From an uncultured Bacteroidales bacterium (GTDB lineage Bacteria > Bacteroidota > Bacteroidia > Bacteroidales > Muribaculaceae): a stretch of DNA of 64,000 bases. How positions within the stretch are numbered: position 1 is the first letter of the stretch; each line of letters starts with the position of its first letter. Location of the stretch: NCBI GenBank assembly GCA_902760865.1, contig CACWID010000001.1, positions 62,001 to 126,000 of the forward strand. Direction: 5' to 3'. Shown piece by piece: positions 43,304 to 54,200 of this stretch. The notes beneath the pieces are model-generated. The model had not been told where the DNA came from. It was given only the letters and a program-made list of their open reading frames with translations, and made no database searches. Both the position numbers and the translations under genes were made by a program.

Positions 43304-44470
43304 ATGTTCTTGAAATACATCGGTCGGTCGTTCAAGCGCGGGTGCATACAGCTCGTGCGGCGACCCATGTATTTCCTGCTCATCGTCATCATGCCGGTGC
43401 TGTGCTGCTGGTTCCTCATGGACCTGATCAAGGGCGGCGCGGTGCAGCGTGTGCCCGTGGGCATCGTTGACCTGGACAACAGCATCATGTCCCGTCAGGT
43501 ATCACGCACGCTCAACGGCCTGCAGCAGGTGAACATCAGTCACAGCTACAGCAACTTCGCTGAGGCGCGCGATGCGGTGCAGCGCGGCGAGGTGTTGGGC
43601 TTCTTCCTGATCCCTGAGGACCTGGAGGAACGGGCCTTGGGCGGCCGTCAGCCCGTGGTGAGCTACTATGTGAACTATTCCTTCTATGCGCCGGCCTCGA
43701 TGCAGTACAAGGGTTTCAAGACCATGTCGCTGCTGGCCAACGGCGCCATCGTGCAGACGGCACTGCGCACCGTCGGTCTACCCAACGAGACGATTGCGTC
43801 CACGTTGCAGCCCTATCAGACCCACGTCCACGCCCTGAACAACCCGTTCACCAACTACAACTACTACCTCAACTCCACCTTCGTGCCCTGCTTCCTGTCG
43901 CTGTTCATCCTGCTGGTGACGGCGTTCTCGCTGGGCCTGGAGCTGAAGTCGGGCCTGAGCCGCCAGTGGCTGAAAACGGCCGGCGACAGCATGTTCCTGG
44001 CCCTGGTGGGCAAACTGGTACCCCAGACGGTGCTGTTCACCGCCGTGGGGTGGTTCATCCAGTGGATGATGTACCGCTGCTATGACTTCCCGCTCAACTG
44101 CAACCCGTGGAACATGCTGTCGGCGATGTTCCTGCTCGTGGTGGCCAACCAGAGCTTTGCGGTGCTGATGTACTGCTTCGTGCCCAACTTCCGCTACGGC
44201 ACGATGCTGTGCACCCTGCTGGGCATGGTGTCGTTCTCGTTCACGGGCTTCTCGCTGCCCACCGAGTCGCTCTACCCCTGGGTGCAGTCGCTGGGCCATG
44301 TGATGCCCATCAAGTACTACTTCCTGATCATGGTTGACCAGTCCCTGAACGGCATCGACCTGTATTATTCACGATATTACTATGCGGCGCTCATCGGATT
44401 CACCATCCTGCCCATGCTGCTGTCATGGCACTTGAAGAAGGAGTGCCTGAATCCCGTCTATGTGCCTTAA
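43304..44470 (+). CDS. ABC-2 type transporter permease, first (388 aa)
   Basis: An inner-membrane protein with ABC-2 permease layout: a first membrane segment at about 22-45 (MYFLLIVIMPVLCCWFLMDL), a periplasmic domain of about 170 residues, then five more segments between about 190 and 385 (for example FVPCFLSLFILLVTAFSLGL, NMLSAMFLLVVANQSFAVLM and GMVSFSFTGFSLP). The periplasmic domain has the family start VPVGIVDLDNSIMSRQVSRTL. No ATPase gene is in the operon. Confidence 0.9.
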   Translation: MFLKYIGRSFKRGCIQLVRRPMYFLLIVIMPVLCCWFLMDLIKGGAVQRVPVGIVDLDNSIMSRQVSRTLNGLQQVNISHSYSNFAEARDAVQRGEVLGFFLIPEDLEERALGGRQPVVSYYVNYSFYAPASMQYKGFKTMSLLANGAIVQTALRTVGLPNETIASTLQPYQTHVHALNNPFTNYNYYLNSTFVPCFLSLFILLVTAFSLGLELKSGLSRQWLKTAGDSMFLALVGKLVPQTVLFTAVGWFIQWMMYRCYDFPLNCNPWNMLSAMFLLVVANQSFAVLMYCFVPNFRYGTMLCTLLGMVSFSFTGFSLPTESLYPWVQSLGHVMPIKYYFLIMVDQSLNGIDLYYSRYYYAALIGFTILPMLLSWHLKKECLNPVYVP

Positions 44471-44476
44471 TGAGAT

Positions 44477-45733
44477 ATGACCGATAAAGTGAAACATAGC
44501 AGACTGTTCCTGTGGTTCGTGCAGGTGCTCAGGGTGTGTGGCCGCGAGTTGCTGCTCGTCTTCCGCGACGAGGGCGTGGTCATCTTCTTCCTGCTGCTCA
44601 ACGCCGTTTACCCGGTGCTGTATGCGCTCATCTACAATCCCGAGGTGGTGCGCGACGAGCCCGTGGTCGTCGTTGACGACAACCGCACCCAGCAGAGCCG
44701 CGAACTGATCCGGCGCATGGATGCGACCCAGGAGGTCTCCATCATCGGCTATGCCGCCAATATGGAGGAGGCGCGCGAGGCGATGCACAGCAAGGCCTGC
44801 TACGGCATCCTGCATGTGCCGCGCGACTTCGGCCAGAGCGTCACCCGCGGCGAGCAGGGACACGTCTCGCTCTACTGCGACATGAGCGTGATGATGCGCT
44901 ACAAGGCGATGTTCACGGCACTGAACAACGTCACCCAGGCGATGGGCAGTGAGCGGATGGCGGCCAAGGTCGAGCCCGTCCTGAACATGGGCGGCAGCAT
45001 CATCGAGAGTCGGCAGGTGCCTGTGGGTAACCCCGCGATGGGTATCGCCAGCGCCGTGCTGCTGTTCATCCTGCCGCTGGTGCTGCAGCAGAGCATGATT
45101 CTGGGTATCGCCATGCTGCATGGCGGCAGCATCGAGCGTCGCCGTCGCAACGGCGGCCGTGACCCGATGGCTATCGAGGCCGGTCCCGCTGCCACGATTA
45201 TCGGCAAGATGATGTGCCACCAGATCGTGTATGTCCTGCCGGTCATCTATGTGCTGCACTATGTGCCGCTGATGTTCGGCTTCCCGCAGTATGGTGACCT
45301 GCTGCACATTATCTGCCTGGCCGTGCCGTTCATCATTGCCGTCTCGCTGATGGGACAGACGCTGCAGGCCTTTGTCAACGAGCGCGAGAGCGTCTTCCTG
45401 CTCTTCGTGTTCTCGTCGGTGGTATTCCTCTTCCTCACCGGCGCTTCCTGGCCGCGTTACCTCATGTCGCGGCTGTGGCGTGTCGTGGGCGATTGTGTCC
45501 CCGGCGTGTGGATGTCCAACGCCTATGTCCGCATCCAGGCCGACGGCGCCCTGTTGTCACAGGTGTCCCATGAGTACTGGATGCTGTGGCTCCAGGTTCC
45601 CGTGATGTTCGTCCTCGCCTATCTGGTTGAGCGCTACATCAACCGCCGCCGTTACCGCTCCTGGATCGCCGCCAGTGAGGACAATCCCAACGTCCTCACC
45701 CGCATCGACCTCGCCAAGAACGGCGTCGGCTAA
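44477..45733 (+). CDS. ABC-2 type transporter permease, second (418 aa)
   Basis: Paralogue of the previous gene, six bases downstream. The first membrane segment is at about 26-48 (FRDEGVVIFFLLLNAVYPVL), the periplasmic domain starts with EPVVVVDDNRTQQSRELIRR, and later segments include ASAVLLFILPLVLQQSMILG and VFLLFVFSSVVFLFLTGASW. The two permeases are likely a heterodimer. The substrate is unknown. Confidence 0.9.
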   Translation: MTDKVKHSRLFLWFVQVLRVCGRELLLVFRDEGVVIFFLLLNAVYPVLYALIYNPEVVRDEPVVVVDDNRTQQSRELIRRMDATQEVSIIGYAANMEEAREAMHSKACYGILHVPRDFGQSVTRGEQGHVSLYCDMSVMMRYKAMFTALNNVTQAMGSERMAAKVEPVLNMGGSIIESRQVPVGNPAMGIASAVLLFILPLVLQQSMILGIAMLHGGSIERRRRNGGRDPMAIEAGPAATIIGKMMCHQIVYVLPVIYVLHYVPLMFGFPQYGDLLHIICLAVPFIIAVSLMGQTLQAFVNERESVFLLFVFSSVVFLFLTGASWPRYLMSRLWRVVGDCVPGVWMSNAYVRIQADGALLSQVSHEYWMLWLQVPVMFVLAYLVERYINRRRYRSWIAASEDNPNVLTRIDLAKNGVG

Positions 45734-45857
45734 ATTGCCTTTACATCAGTTCGGAAATCCAAATAATCCATATAGTCGTTTTGAAGAGACCCCTCTTTTT
45801 CGTGTCAATATCTATGGATTTTGATGCGTTTGTTGTTATTATTTGCCGAAAAAGCAA

Positions 45858-45865
45858 TATTTTTG
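45858..45865 (+). promoter_or_regulatory. Promoter -7 element of the SusD fusion gene
   Basis: TATTTTTG, 60 bases before the ATG, with a TTG at 45833-45835 (spacing 22). Confidence 0.55.
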
Positions 45866-45924
45866 CGATGGATAATAAATCAAAATGAAACTATATTAAT
45901 TTGAACCTAATAAACCAAAAAACA

Positions 45925-48900
45925 ATGAAAAATCATATTATCCTACTGCTTTGCTTAAGCATGTTATTCCCGTGCTTTGCCCATGGGGTGGAACAGCCCA
46001 CCGAGTTGCCTCTTGAATCGGCTGTCGATCGTACTCTGGTGGGAGACGTTAACCATGATGGAAAAATATCGATTGCAGATGTTGTCCTTATCATCAATAA
46101 CATTCTGTCGGGTTCAGAAAGCCCTGCTGCTGCCGATGTGAATTTTGATGGCAAAGTGTCGATTGCCGATGTGGCTTCTCTTATTAATTTTATCTTGAGC
46201 GGCCAGGAGATATATGCGATATCCTCGGCCTACTACTACATCGGTACCAGTAACAACTGGACCCCCCATGACGCGACCTATAGGCTAGACAACGGTGGCG
46301 GCGGCGTGCAAGCCAATTCCGTGTTCACTGTAGTGATTCCCGCTTCTGGCGGCTACAACTGGTTCAAGATCTATCCCCAGGAGACCATGGACGCTGCTGA
46401 GGCTGATTTCTGGAGCGCTGACTTTATCGGATATTCCCAGGATGGCGCCAACGGGATGAGTGGAAGTTTTGTCGAAGGTCCCAATGATCAGGTGGCCTTC
46501 TCGTTCAAGTTACCTCCCAATACCACAGCTGTCGGCTATCGCTTGTCCTTTGATATGAGAAACCGCACCTTTGAGTTTGAGCCCATCACTGCTTCCGATA
46601 CCGCCCAGGCCAATGAATTGTTCAAGAAGTGCTATGACTATGTCAATGGACGCGTCTATATTGACGGCATGGATGGCGGATTTACGAATTATGTGCGTCA
46701 ATTGTGGAATGCCAATGTGCTAACCACTGACGAGGCTATCTGCGGTTGGGGAGATACAGGTGTCCCCGAATTCTGCTTTAATTTTTATGATGCCAATCAC
46801 CGGATGTTGTCGGGTTTTTACCAAGCATTGTATGCCTGCATAGGGGTTTGTAACGAATACCTGGAAGCTTTCTATGACTATGATGCTACCAAGTCGGCCG
46901 AAGTTCGTTTCCTGCGCGCACTGCATTACTTCTATCTGCTTGACTGCTGGGGCAATGTGCCGCTAGTGACCACAACTGGTGTGGAGCAACCCTCTCAATC
47001 GTCGCGTGTCGAGCTTTTCCAGTGGCTGGAGCAGGAACTGCTCAACCTGCGTGACGGGTTGTGTGAACCTATGATTCGCCTTGAGGGTGAAGCGGATTAT
47101 GGCCGCGTTGACCGTGACGCTGCCAACCTGTTGCTGGCGCGTCTGTACCTCAATGCACAGGTATATACCGGCGTGGCGCGCTGGGCCGATGCTGCCCGTT
47201 ATGCCAAGATGGTCATTGACGGTCCCCACAAACTTCACACCCAGAGTTATGCCGGCACCGGCATTGACGGCGTTTATCGTGAGTACACACCATACCAGAT
47301 GCTGTTTATGGGCGATAATGGCAATACCGCTGCCGCTGCCGAAGCCGTTTTCCCGCTTCCCCATTATGGTCTGCGGGCAGACAATATGCGTTACGGATGG
47401 GGGGGGAGTATGTTCCTGATTTGCTCCACCGTGGACGCCGACGTGCATCCCAACAGGTATGATCCCACCGAGGTGAACGGTTTGTACAACAACAATATCT
47501 GGGGCGGAAACCGTGCACGTCCTGAGTTGGTTCGCTTGTTCTTCCCCAACGATGATGCACCTTCAGCACATGCTTATTATGTTTACGTGGCAGCCGAAGA
47601 TGACCGTGCGCTGTTTGAGACCAGTGGCCGTTACCTCGATGTGACGGATGTGTCCAATTTTAAGTATGGTTATGCTGTCGCCAAGTTCAACAACTTTAAA
47701 ACTGATGGCAGCAGGGGCAGTGATACGACCTTTCCTGATGCGGATTTCTTCCTGATGCGTTCGGCCGAGGCCTATCTGACATACGCTGAGGCGCTGACCT
47801 GCCAGGCGGGAGGCGTTGTCCCTGCCAAGGCCGTAGAAGCCCTTAATGCAATCCGTGGCCGAGCCCACGCGGAGCAGCGTATGTCTTACACCCTCTACCA
47901 GATCTTGGACGAGTGGAGCCGAGAGTTTTACTTCGAGGGCCGTCGCCGCATGGATTTGATCCGTTTCAACCGCTATGGCGGAATTACCGATTACCTGTGG
48001 AGCTGGAAGGGCGGTATCTTGGGCGGACGCAACTTTGATGCCTTCCGCAATGTGTTTGCCATTCCGGCCGACGTCATGGCAGCCAATCCCAATCTGGTTC
48101 AGAATCCCGGTTATGAATACGAGGCGGCTCAGACCATAACGATTGACCTGAGTACCCCGGTGAACTCTTTTGTTGACATGGATGAATACTTTTACATCCC
48201 GTTTGAGTGGTCGGTCTCCGACCACTACTGGTCATCTTCTTTGTCCTATCGTTTAGAGGCATCTCCCACTAACGAATGGAATGTCTCAATCGATGAGGTT
48301 GCCACCGACATGAGCGGCGAATTGGTTGCCGATTATGCGGTACTGTCACCGGGTTATGGGTCATTAAGTGGAGAAATGTCTGTATATGAGCTAAATAAGG
48401 CTCTTACCCAGATATGCCATTGGACAGAGGACAGTATGCCTGATAGCTTGACGGTGTATGTGCGTTGTGTGGCCCAAAATCATTTATTCGGTCATAATAA
48501 TATCTACTCTAATGTGGTCCAATTGACAGTGAAGCCCTATTATATCAAAGCACCACAAGAGGTTTATGATGTTTGGTACCTCGTTGGCAACTGTATTGGT
48601 GACGGATCCTGGAGTAACAGTCTTGCTGACCTAGGTGTATCTCTCATCCCGATGTATCCTGCCTTTGACACCGACGGCACATTAATGGCAGGTTCGATGT
48701 ATGCAGGCTATTTCCCCGAGGGTGGCCAGTTCAAATTTGTCCATGTGGTTGGTGACTGGAGTGAGCAGCTCAATTACACTAACGTGAAGAATCCAGATTC
48801 CTTCCTGTCCGATGAAGATGGTGACAACCACATCATCGGCATCAAGGAGGCTGGTTACTACAGCATCTGGATTAATGAGTATAACAAAATCACTATTGAG

Positions 48901-50271
48901 AAGTATGAAATAGCGCCCGCCGTATATTCGTCTATCTCAATGCTAGGAAGCTACCAGGATTGGACTCTTGGGAACAACTTGATGAACGTTGTCAGCACAG
49001 CCCCGGGCCTGGAGAACCATGACTGGTTCGCCAATGTAACTTTTGATGTGTATGCGGAACTCAAGTTTGCAGCCGACGGCAAGTGGGACGATAACTGGGG
49101 TAACAGTGATTTCCCCTACGGCATAGGTTACTGTAATGGTCCCAACATCCCTGTTAAGGCAGGCAGGTATAATGTGTTCTTCAATGACATCTTGGGTTAC
49201 TATCATTTTGATGATTTGGATGCAGATCCTAATCCTCCCGATACCCCTTATGCCCCCAGTATTTCGAGTGCCTACTACTACATCGGCACCAGCAACAGTT
49301 GGACCCCGCGTGATGCGACCTATAAGCTCGATAATGGTGGTGGCAACGTTCACGATAATCCCGTGTTCACCGTGACGATTCCCGCCACGGGCAGTGACAA
49401 CACGTTCAAGATTTATCCTCAGGAGACGATGGATGCAGACGTGGACGATTTCTGGGACTCGGACTTCATCGGCTATTACAGCGAGGGTTCCAATGGGATG
49501 AGCGGCACCTTTGTAAAGGGTCAAAACAATCAGACAGCTTTTTCATTTGTCATCCCTGCAAGCATCCCTGCCGATAAATATGAGTTGACATTTGATATGC
49601 AGAAGCGTACTTTTAATATTGAGGCTATCAAAGAACCGGTTCCCCCCGACCTGTGGTACCTGGTAGGTTCAGGTTTTGGTGATGGATCCTGGACTAATCT
49701 GGGCACCGATGATGTCGGTATTTCGTTGGTTCCCATGTATGGCGTGCCTGGCTCAGACAACCTCCTGAAATGGGTCGGTTATCTCGAGGCCCGCTCGATG
49801 TTCAAGATCATCCACACGCCCGGCGAGAGCGAGCAACTCAGTATGGTTGACGATGTGATTGCCCTCAACAATGGAGAAGGCGGCAACATCCGTGTCAACG
49901 ATGCCGGCTACTACGAGATCACGGTCAACATCGTCACCCATGAAGTGACCATCGCGAGGGTGGGAATCACTCCTGGCGTCTATGGCACAATTGGCATGCC
50001 TGGTTCCTACCAATACTGGAATCCCGCCACCAACCAGATGACGGCCGTGAACACCAGGGTCGAGAACCATGACTGGATTGTGAAGGACTTCACCATTACC
50101 GAGTACACCGAGCTCAAGTTCGCTGCCGACGGCAATTGGTATATGAACTGGGGTGATGGAGCCTTCCCCCTGGGCGAGGGTGTACAGAACGGTCCCAACG
50201 TCCCCGTCCCCCCTGGCACCTACACGGTGATGTTCAACGACATCCTGGGTTACTACTACTTCATGCAGTAA
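45925..50271 (+). CDS. Dockerin - SusD - SusE/F fusion protein (1448 aa)
   Basis: Signal peptide MKNHIILLLCLSMLFPCFAH, with no canonical lipobox (the Cys sits in MLFPC). Modules in order: two dockerin-like repeats (about 38-92, GDVNHDGKISIADVVLII and ADVNFDGKVSIADVASLI); SusF-like module A1 (about 99-222, starting ISSAYYYIGTS); a full RagB/SusD domain (about 225-733, with ALHYFYLLDCWGNVPLV, REFYFEGRRRMDLIRFNRYG and the closing NPNLVQNPGY); a SusE-like domain (about 735-872); module B1 (about 882-1097, starting DVWYLVG); module A2 (about 1112-1236); module B2 (about 1243-1448). A1/A2 and B1/B2 are clearly homologous pairs. SusD normally is a separate lipoprotein beside a SusC channel; no SusC gene is in this window. 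It probably binds glycans. I started at the ATG at 45925 because the frame before it needs a TTG start. Confidence 0.85.
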   Translation: MKNHIILLLCLSMLFPCFAHGVEQPTELPLESAVDRTLVGDVNHDGKISIADVVLIINNILSGSESPAAADVNFDGKVSIADVASLINFILSGQEIYAISSAYYYIGTSNNWTPHDATYRLDNGGGGVQANSVFTVVIPASGGYNWFKIYPQETMDAAEADFWSADFIGYSQDGANGMSGSFVEGPNDQVAFSFKLPPNTTAVGYRLSFDMRNRTFEFEPITASDTAQANELFKKCYDYVNGRVYIDGMDGGFTNYVRQLWNANVLTTDEAICGWGDTGVPEFCFNFYDANHRMLSGFYQALYACIGVCNEYLEAFYDYDATKSAEVRFLRALHYFYLLDCWGNVPLVTTTGVEQPSQSSRVELFQWLEQELLNLRDGLCEPMIRLEGEADYGRVDRDAANLLLARLYLNAQVYTGVARWADAARYAKMVIDGPHKLHTQSYAGTGIDGVYREYTPYQMLFMGDNGNTAAAAEAVFPLPHYGLRADNMRYGWGGSMFLICSTVDADVHPNRYDPTEVNGLYNNNIWGGNRARPELVRLFFPNDDAPSAHAYYVYVAAEDDRALFETSGRYLDVTDVSNFKYGYAVAKFNNFKTDGSRGSDTTFPDADFFLMRSAEAYLTYAEALTCQAGGVVPAKAVEALNAIRGRAHAEQRMSYTLYQILDEWSREFYFEGRRRMDLIRFNRYGGITDYLWSWKGGILGGRNFDAFRNVFAIPADVMAANPNLVQNPGYEYEAAQTITIDLSTPVNSFVDMDEYFYIPFEWSVSDHYWSSSLSYRLEASPTNEWNVSIDEVATDMSGELVADYAVLSPGYGSLSGEMSVYELNKALTQICHWTEDSMPDSLTVYVRCVAQNHLFGHNNIYSNVVQLTVKPYYIKAPQEVYDVWYLVGNCIGDGSWSNSLADLGVSLIPMYPAFDTDGTLMAGSMYAGYFPEGGQFKFVHVVGDWSEQLNYTNVKNPDSFLSDEDGDNHIIGIKEAGYYSIWINEYNKITIEKYEIAPAVYSSISMLGSYQDWTLGNNLMNVVSTAPGLENHDWFANVTFDVYAELKFAADGKWDDNWGNSDFPYGIGYCNGPNIPVKAGRYNVFFNDILGYYHFDDLDADPNPPDTPYAPSISSAYYYIGTSNSWTPRDATYKLDNGGGNVHDNPVFTVTIPATGSDNTFKIYPQETMDADVDDFWDSDFIGYYSEGSNGMSGTFVKGQNNQTAFSFVIPASIPADKYELTFDMQKRTFNIEAIKEPVPPDLWYLVGSGFGDGSWTNLGTDDVGISLVPMYGVPGSDNLLKWVGYLEARSMFKIIHTPGESEQLSMVDDVIALNNGEGGNIRVNDAGYYEITVNIVTHEVTIARVGITPGVYGTIGMPGSYQYWNPATNQMTAVNTRVENHDWIVKDFTITEYTELKFAADGNWYMNWGDGAFPLGEGVQNGPNVPVPPGTYTVMFNDILGYYYFMQ

Positions 50272-50318
50272 TAACAGGGAAGGGCAACGACATGGGAATT
50301 GACCCTGAAAGATTTTTT

Positions 50319-50403
50319 AATGCTAATTTCGCGAATTAGGCTTATTTCACGAATGAATATTAATCTATTCACAAAGATTAGTTCAATTAGCGAAATTCGC
50401 ATT
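50319..50403. repeat. Inverted repeat after the SusD fusion gene
   Basis: AATGCTAATTTCGC (50319-50332) is the inverted match of GCGAAATTCGCATT (50390-50403), 13 of 14 positions. The AT-rich DNA between has further short self-complementary words (GATTAG, CTAATC). No T run follows on either strand. Confidence 0.65.
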
Positions 50404-50462
50404 AGCCCCACAGAGTTAAGTTACCGAAATCTGTTTCGGGAATAGCATGGCATGACGAGGTT

Positions 50463-51131
50463 GTGAGTCAAGAGAAGATCAATAAAGAGACACGGAATAA
50501 AAAAGAGCCGTCGCTTTTTTGCCAGGGCGGGGCGGAGGTGTTGTTGTGGCGGCTCGAGGAGGAGGCGCCGCGGCTGCTGGCGTTGTGCCGAGAGGCGGGC
50601 ATTCCTGTCGGGGAGCTGGAGACGTTGCTGGCGAAGCGGCAGCGCGAACGGGCGGCGGAGCTGTTGCTGCTGTGCCGTGCCTTCGGGCGGCCGGTGGCGC
50701 TGGGGCACACGGGGCAGGGTGTACCGGTGATCGAGGACAGTGATGTGAACATCAGCATCTCGCATACGCCCCGGCTGGTGGTGCTGGCCTGGAGCGAGGA
50801 CCGTGTCATCGGCATTGACGCCGAGCAGACCGATCGGCAACAGGTGTTGCGCGTGCGTGACAAGTTCCTGAACGACAAGGAGAAACAATTCGTCAGTCCC
50901 GATGACTTGGCGGCCCACCTGCTGGCCTGGACGGCTAAGGAGGCCGTCATCAAGGCCGAGCGCAACAGTGCCCTGGATTGGACCGAGGGCATCTGTCTGG
51001 AGCCGTTCGCATCCCCGGACGGCGCGACCCGCGGCACGCTTGCTGCCCGTTGCGGCGACAGGCGCTATCGCCTGAGCTGGTGCGTCACCGAGGGCCATTG
51101 CATCACCCTTGCCGAGCCCGAAAACGACTAA
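50463..51131 (+). CDS. 4'-phosphopantetheinyl transferase (222 aa)
   Basis: The enzyme transfers phosphopantetheine from CoA to a carrier protein, making holo-ACP or similar. The Sfp-type motifs are present: NISISHTP at about 97-103, IGIDAEQ with the Mg ligands Asp119 and Glu121, and AWTAKEAVIKA at about 155-165 with the conserved W, K, E and K. Length suits the Sfp group. The start is a GTG at 50463; no ATG upstream is better. It stands alone and no polyketide or peptide synthetase gene is near, so the partner may be the fatty-acid ACP. Confidence 0.88.
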   Translation: MSQEKINKETRNKKEPSLFCQGGAEVLLWRLEEEAPRLLALCREAGIPVGELETLLAKRQRERAAELLLLCRAFGRPVALGHTGQGVPVIEDSDVNISISHTPRLVVLAWSEDRVIGIDAEQTDRQQVLRVRDKFLNDKEKQFVSPDDLAAHLLAWTAKEAVIKAERNSALDWTEGICLEPFASPDGATRGTLAARCGDRRYRLSWCVTEGHCITLAEPEND

Positions 51132-51248
51132 TCGGGCCTCCCGGGGCAATAAAGCCGTTAAAATCTCGTTATAAGGTTAAAAAAACAACAAAAAGGTGCT
51201 TCCTGTGGCCGATGCCGGAGAGAGCACTTGACACTATGAATTATAGCG

Positions 51249-54200
51249 ATGATGATCAAGATGATGAGATATTTCACTCGTTTGGCCGTGAGCCTTGTGC
51301 TAATGGCCTGTTGCGTGTTCACTGCCAGTGCGCTCGACAAGAGTTACTATGCCGACAACAGCGTCCTTGCCAGCGGCAAGTGGGTCAAGATCGGCGTTTC
51401 CGAGAGCGGCATCTATCAGATAACGGCCGATGACATCCGCCGCTGGGGCCTGGGTTCGGACCTGACACAGATTCACGTGTTCGGCTACGGTGGCAAGCCG
51501 CTGAGCGAGATGATGCTGGGCGACAACTATGCCGACGACCTGCCCCAGGTTCCCGTGGTGCGTACCGGCGACCGCATCCTGTTCTATGCCCAGGGACCCG
51601 TGTCGTGGCAGTTCTTTGCCGGTGACATGGGGCATGTGTACTATCCCAGTGACATCGAGCAGCTGCAGGTGCAGCACCCCTATGCCAGGACCGCCTGCTA
51701 CCTGGTGACCAACGACAGCCGCTTCAAAGACATCGAGATCACTAAGGCCACCAACCGGCCCACCGGCGATGTTGTGACGACCTATACCGAGCGCCTCTAC
51801 CACGAGCTGGAGAATATCAATCCCGGCGAGACGGGACGCAATTTCCTGGGCGAGGACTTCAAGAGCAACAGGCACCAACTGTTCAAGTTTAACCTTGACG
51901 GACTGGTGAGTGGCAGCCAAGTGAAGTCCTACACCCTCTTTGGCGCCTATGTGCCGAGTGTGTACAGCACCATTACCCACAGCATCAATGGCACTGCATT
52001 GCCAGTGACCCGGACCGACAGTATCAGGCAAATCGGAAAAGCTGCCCATGTCCATTACTTCATCAACGGCGACAGAACGGGCAACAGCAACATCAGGAAC
52101 GGTTCGGTCAAGACCTTCACCCTGAACGGGACCACCGAGCTGAATTACGGCTTGGATTTCGGCTGCAGTGGCGAGGTGGGACTGGCCCGCCTTGACTTTA
52201 TCACCATCAACTATGAGCGCCAGCTGGCATTGCGCGGCAAGCAGCTCACCTTCGGCCTGAATGATGCCAGTGCCGGCAAGAGTTACCGCGTGAGCGAGTG
52301 TGGCAGCGCCACCCACGTGTGGGACGTGACCTCCCCGTATGCCCTGGTCGAGCTCAATGTCGTTGCCGGCGATGGCACGGTGACCTTCAGCCCGATGAAG
52401 GACGGCCGTCAGGAGTTTGTCGTCTTCGACGAGTCTGGCTCCTTCCTTGACCCCGAATACCTGGATGAGGTACCCAATCAGGACATCCACGGTGAACCCA
52501 CCCCCGACATGATCATTCTCGCGCCCAGTGCCTATCTGGAGCAGGCTAATCGATTGGCCGACCTGCATGAGGAATTTGACCGTTTCCGCGTGCTCGTGCT
52601 GGACCACGAGAAGGTCTTCAACGAGTTCTCCAGCGGCACCCAGGACGCCATGGCCTACCGTCGCCTGTGCAAGATGTTCTATGACCGTGGCAAGAGCGAG
52701 GACGGCCACCGTCTGGGCTACCTGCTGCTGCTGGGTTGTGGCAGCTATGACAACCGCTTGATCGGAACTGATGCCAACCTGCTGAACTACCCCCACCTGC
52801 TGACCTGGCAGAGCGAGTTGAGTTCCGACGACAACAACTCGATCACGACCGACGACTACTTCGGCGTTCTGCAGGACGGTTCCGGCGCCGATAACGGGTA
52901 CTTTCAGGACGTGATGGACATTGCCGTGGGACGCATGATCGTCAAGAACGCCAGTGAGGCCCGCGCCGTGGTCAACAAGGTGGTGAACTATGTGAGCAAA
53001 CCGTCCTATGGGGCGTGGAAGAACCAGGCCCTGCATGTGGCTGACGATGAGAACCAGGGCGTACACATGGCGCAGGACACGATGATGATACGCTACGCCC
53101 GCGCCAACGGTGGCCGCGACATCGTCTTTAACCGCGTCTATATCGATGCCTTCAATGCCGTGAGCGCTGGTGGCGCGCGCACTTATCCCGATGCCCGTAC
53201 CAAGCTGTTCTCTACCCTGAAGGAGGGCGTCCTGTGGTGGAACTACATCGGCCATGCCAGCACCCAGAACTGGACCGGCGAGGGCCTGATGATGCGCTCG
53301 GACGTCGAGACGCAGCTCTACTACCGTCATTTGCCGGTGCTGTATGCCGCCACGTGTGAATATTCGCGCTTTGACAATACCGAACTCTCCAGTGGCGAGC
53401 GCATCTTCCTGAACCCCAACGGCGGTGCAGTCGCCGTCCTGTGTCCCTCGCGTCTGGCCGAGATTACCCCCAACGGTGTGCTGACCAATGAAGTGGGGCG
53501 CAGGGTCTTCTCGCCCGACGAGAATGGCCGCCCGCGCCGTGTGGGCGACATCCTGCGACTGGCCAAGAATGCCATCTCTTCGTCCACCGACAATAAACGC
53601 CGATTCTTCTGCTTCGGTGACCCGGCAATGCGCCTGGCCTGGGCTTCCTATACGGCCCAGGTCGAGACCATCAACGGCAAACCTGTTGACCCCAATAATA
53701 TGCCTTCGTTCAGGGCCCGCGAGCAGGTGGAGTTCAGCGGCAGGATTCTGGACATGAAGGGCGACCCCGTGCCCAACTTTAACGGCACTGTGGTATCGAC
53801 GCTCTTCGGCCCCGAGCAGAAAGTGAGCACCCATGGCTATGGTGACATGGGCGGCGAGCCCCTGGTCTATAAAGACCGTCCCAACCGCTTGGCCGTCAAA
53901 GTCGATACGGTGGAAAACGGCCGTTTTACCGTGCGCGTGATTATCCCCACCGAGGTGGACAACGATCCCGAGAACAAGCTTCCGTCACTGATCAACCTGT
54001 ATGCCTACGACAGCCGCGACACACTGGAAGCCAAGGGCTCGAACAGCGACTTCAAGATTTATGGTTATAACGACGCGGCGGTAGCCGACACTATCGGCCC
54101 GGAGATCATTACCATGGGCCTGAATGACAATAACTTTGTGGACGGCAGCGACATCAACGAGTCGCCCCTGTTCCTGGCTACCGTGAGCGACGATAGCGGC

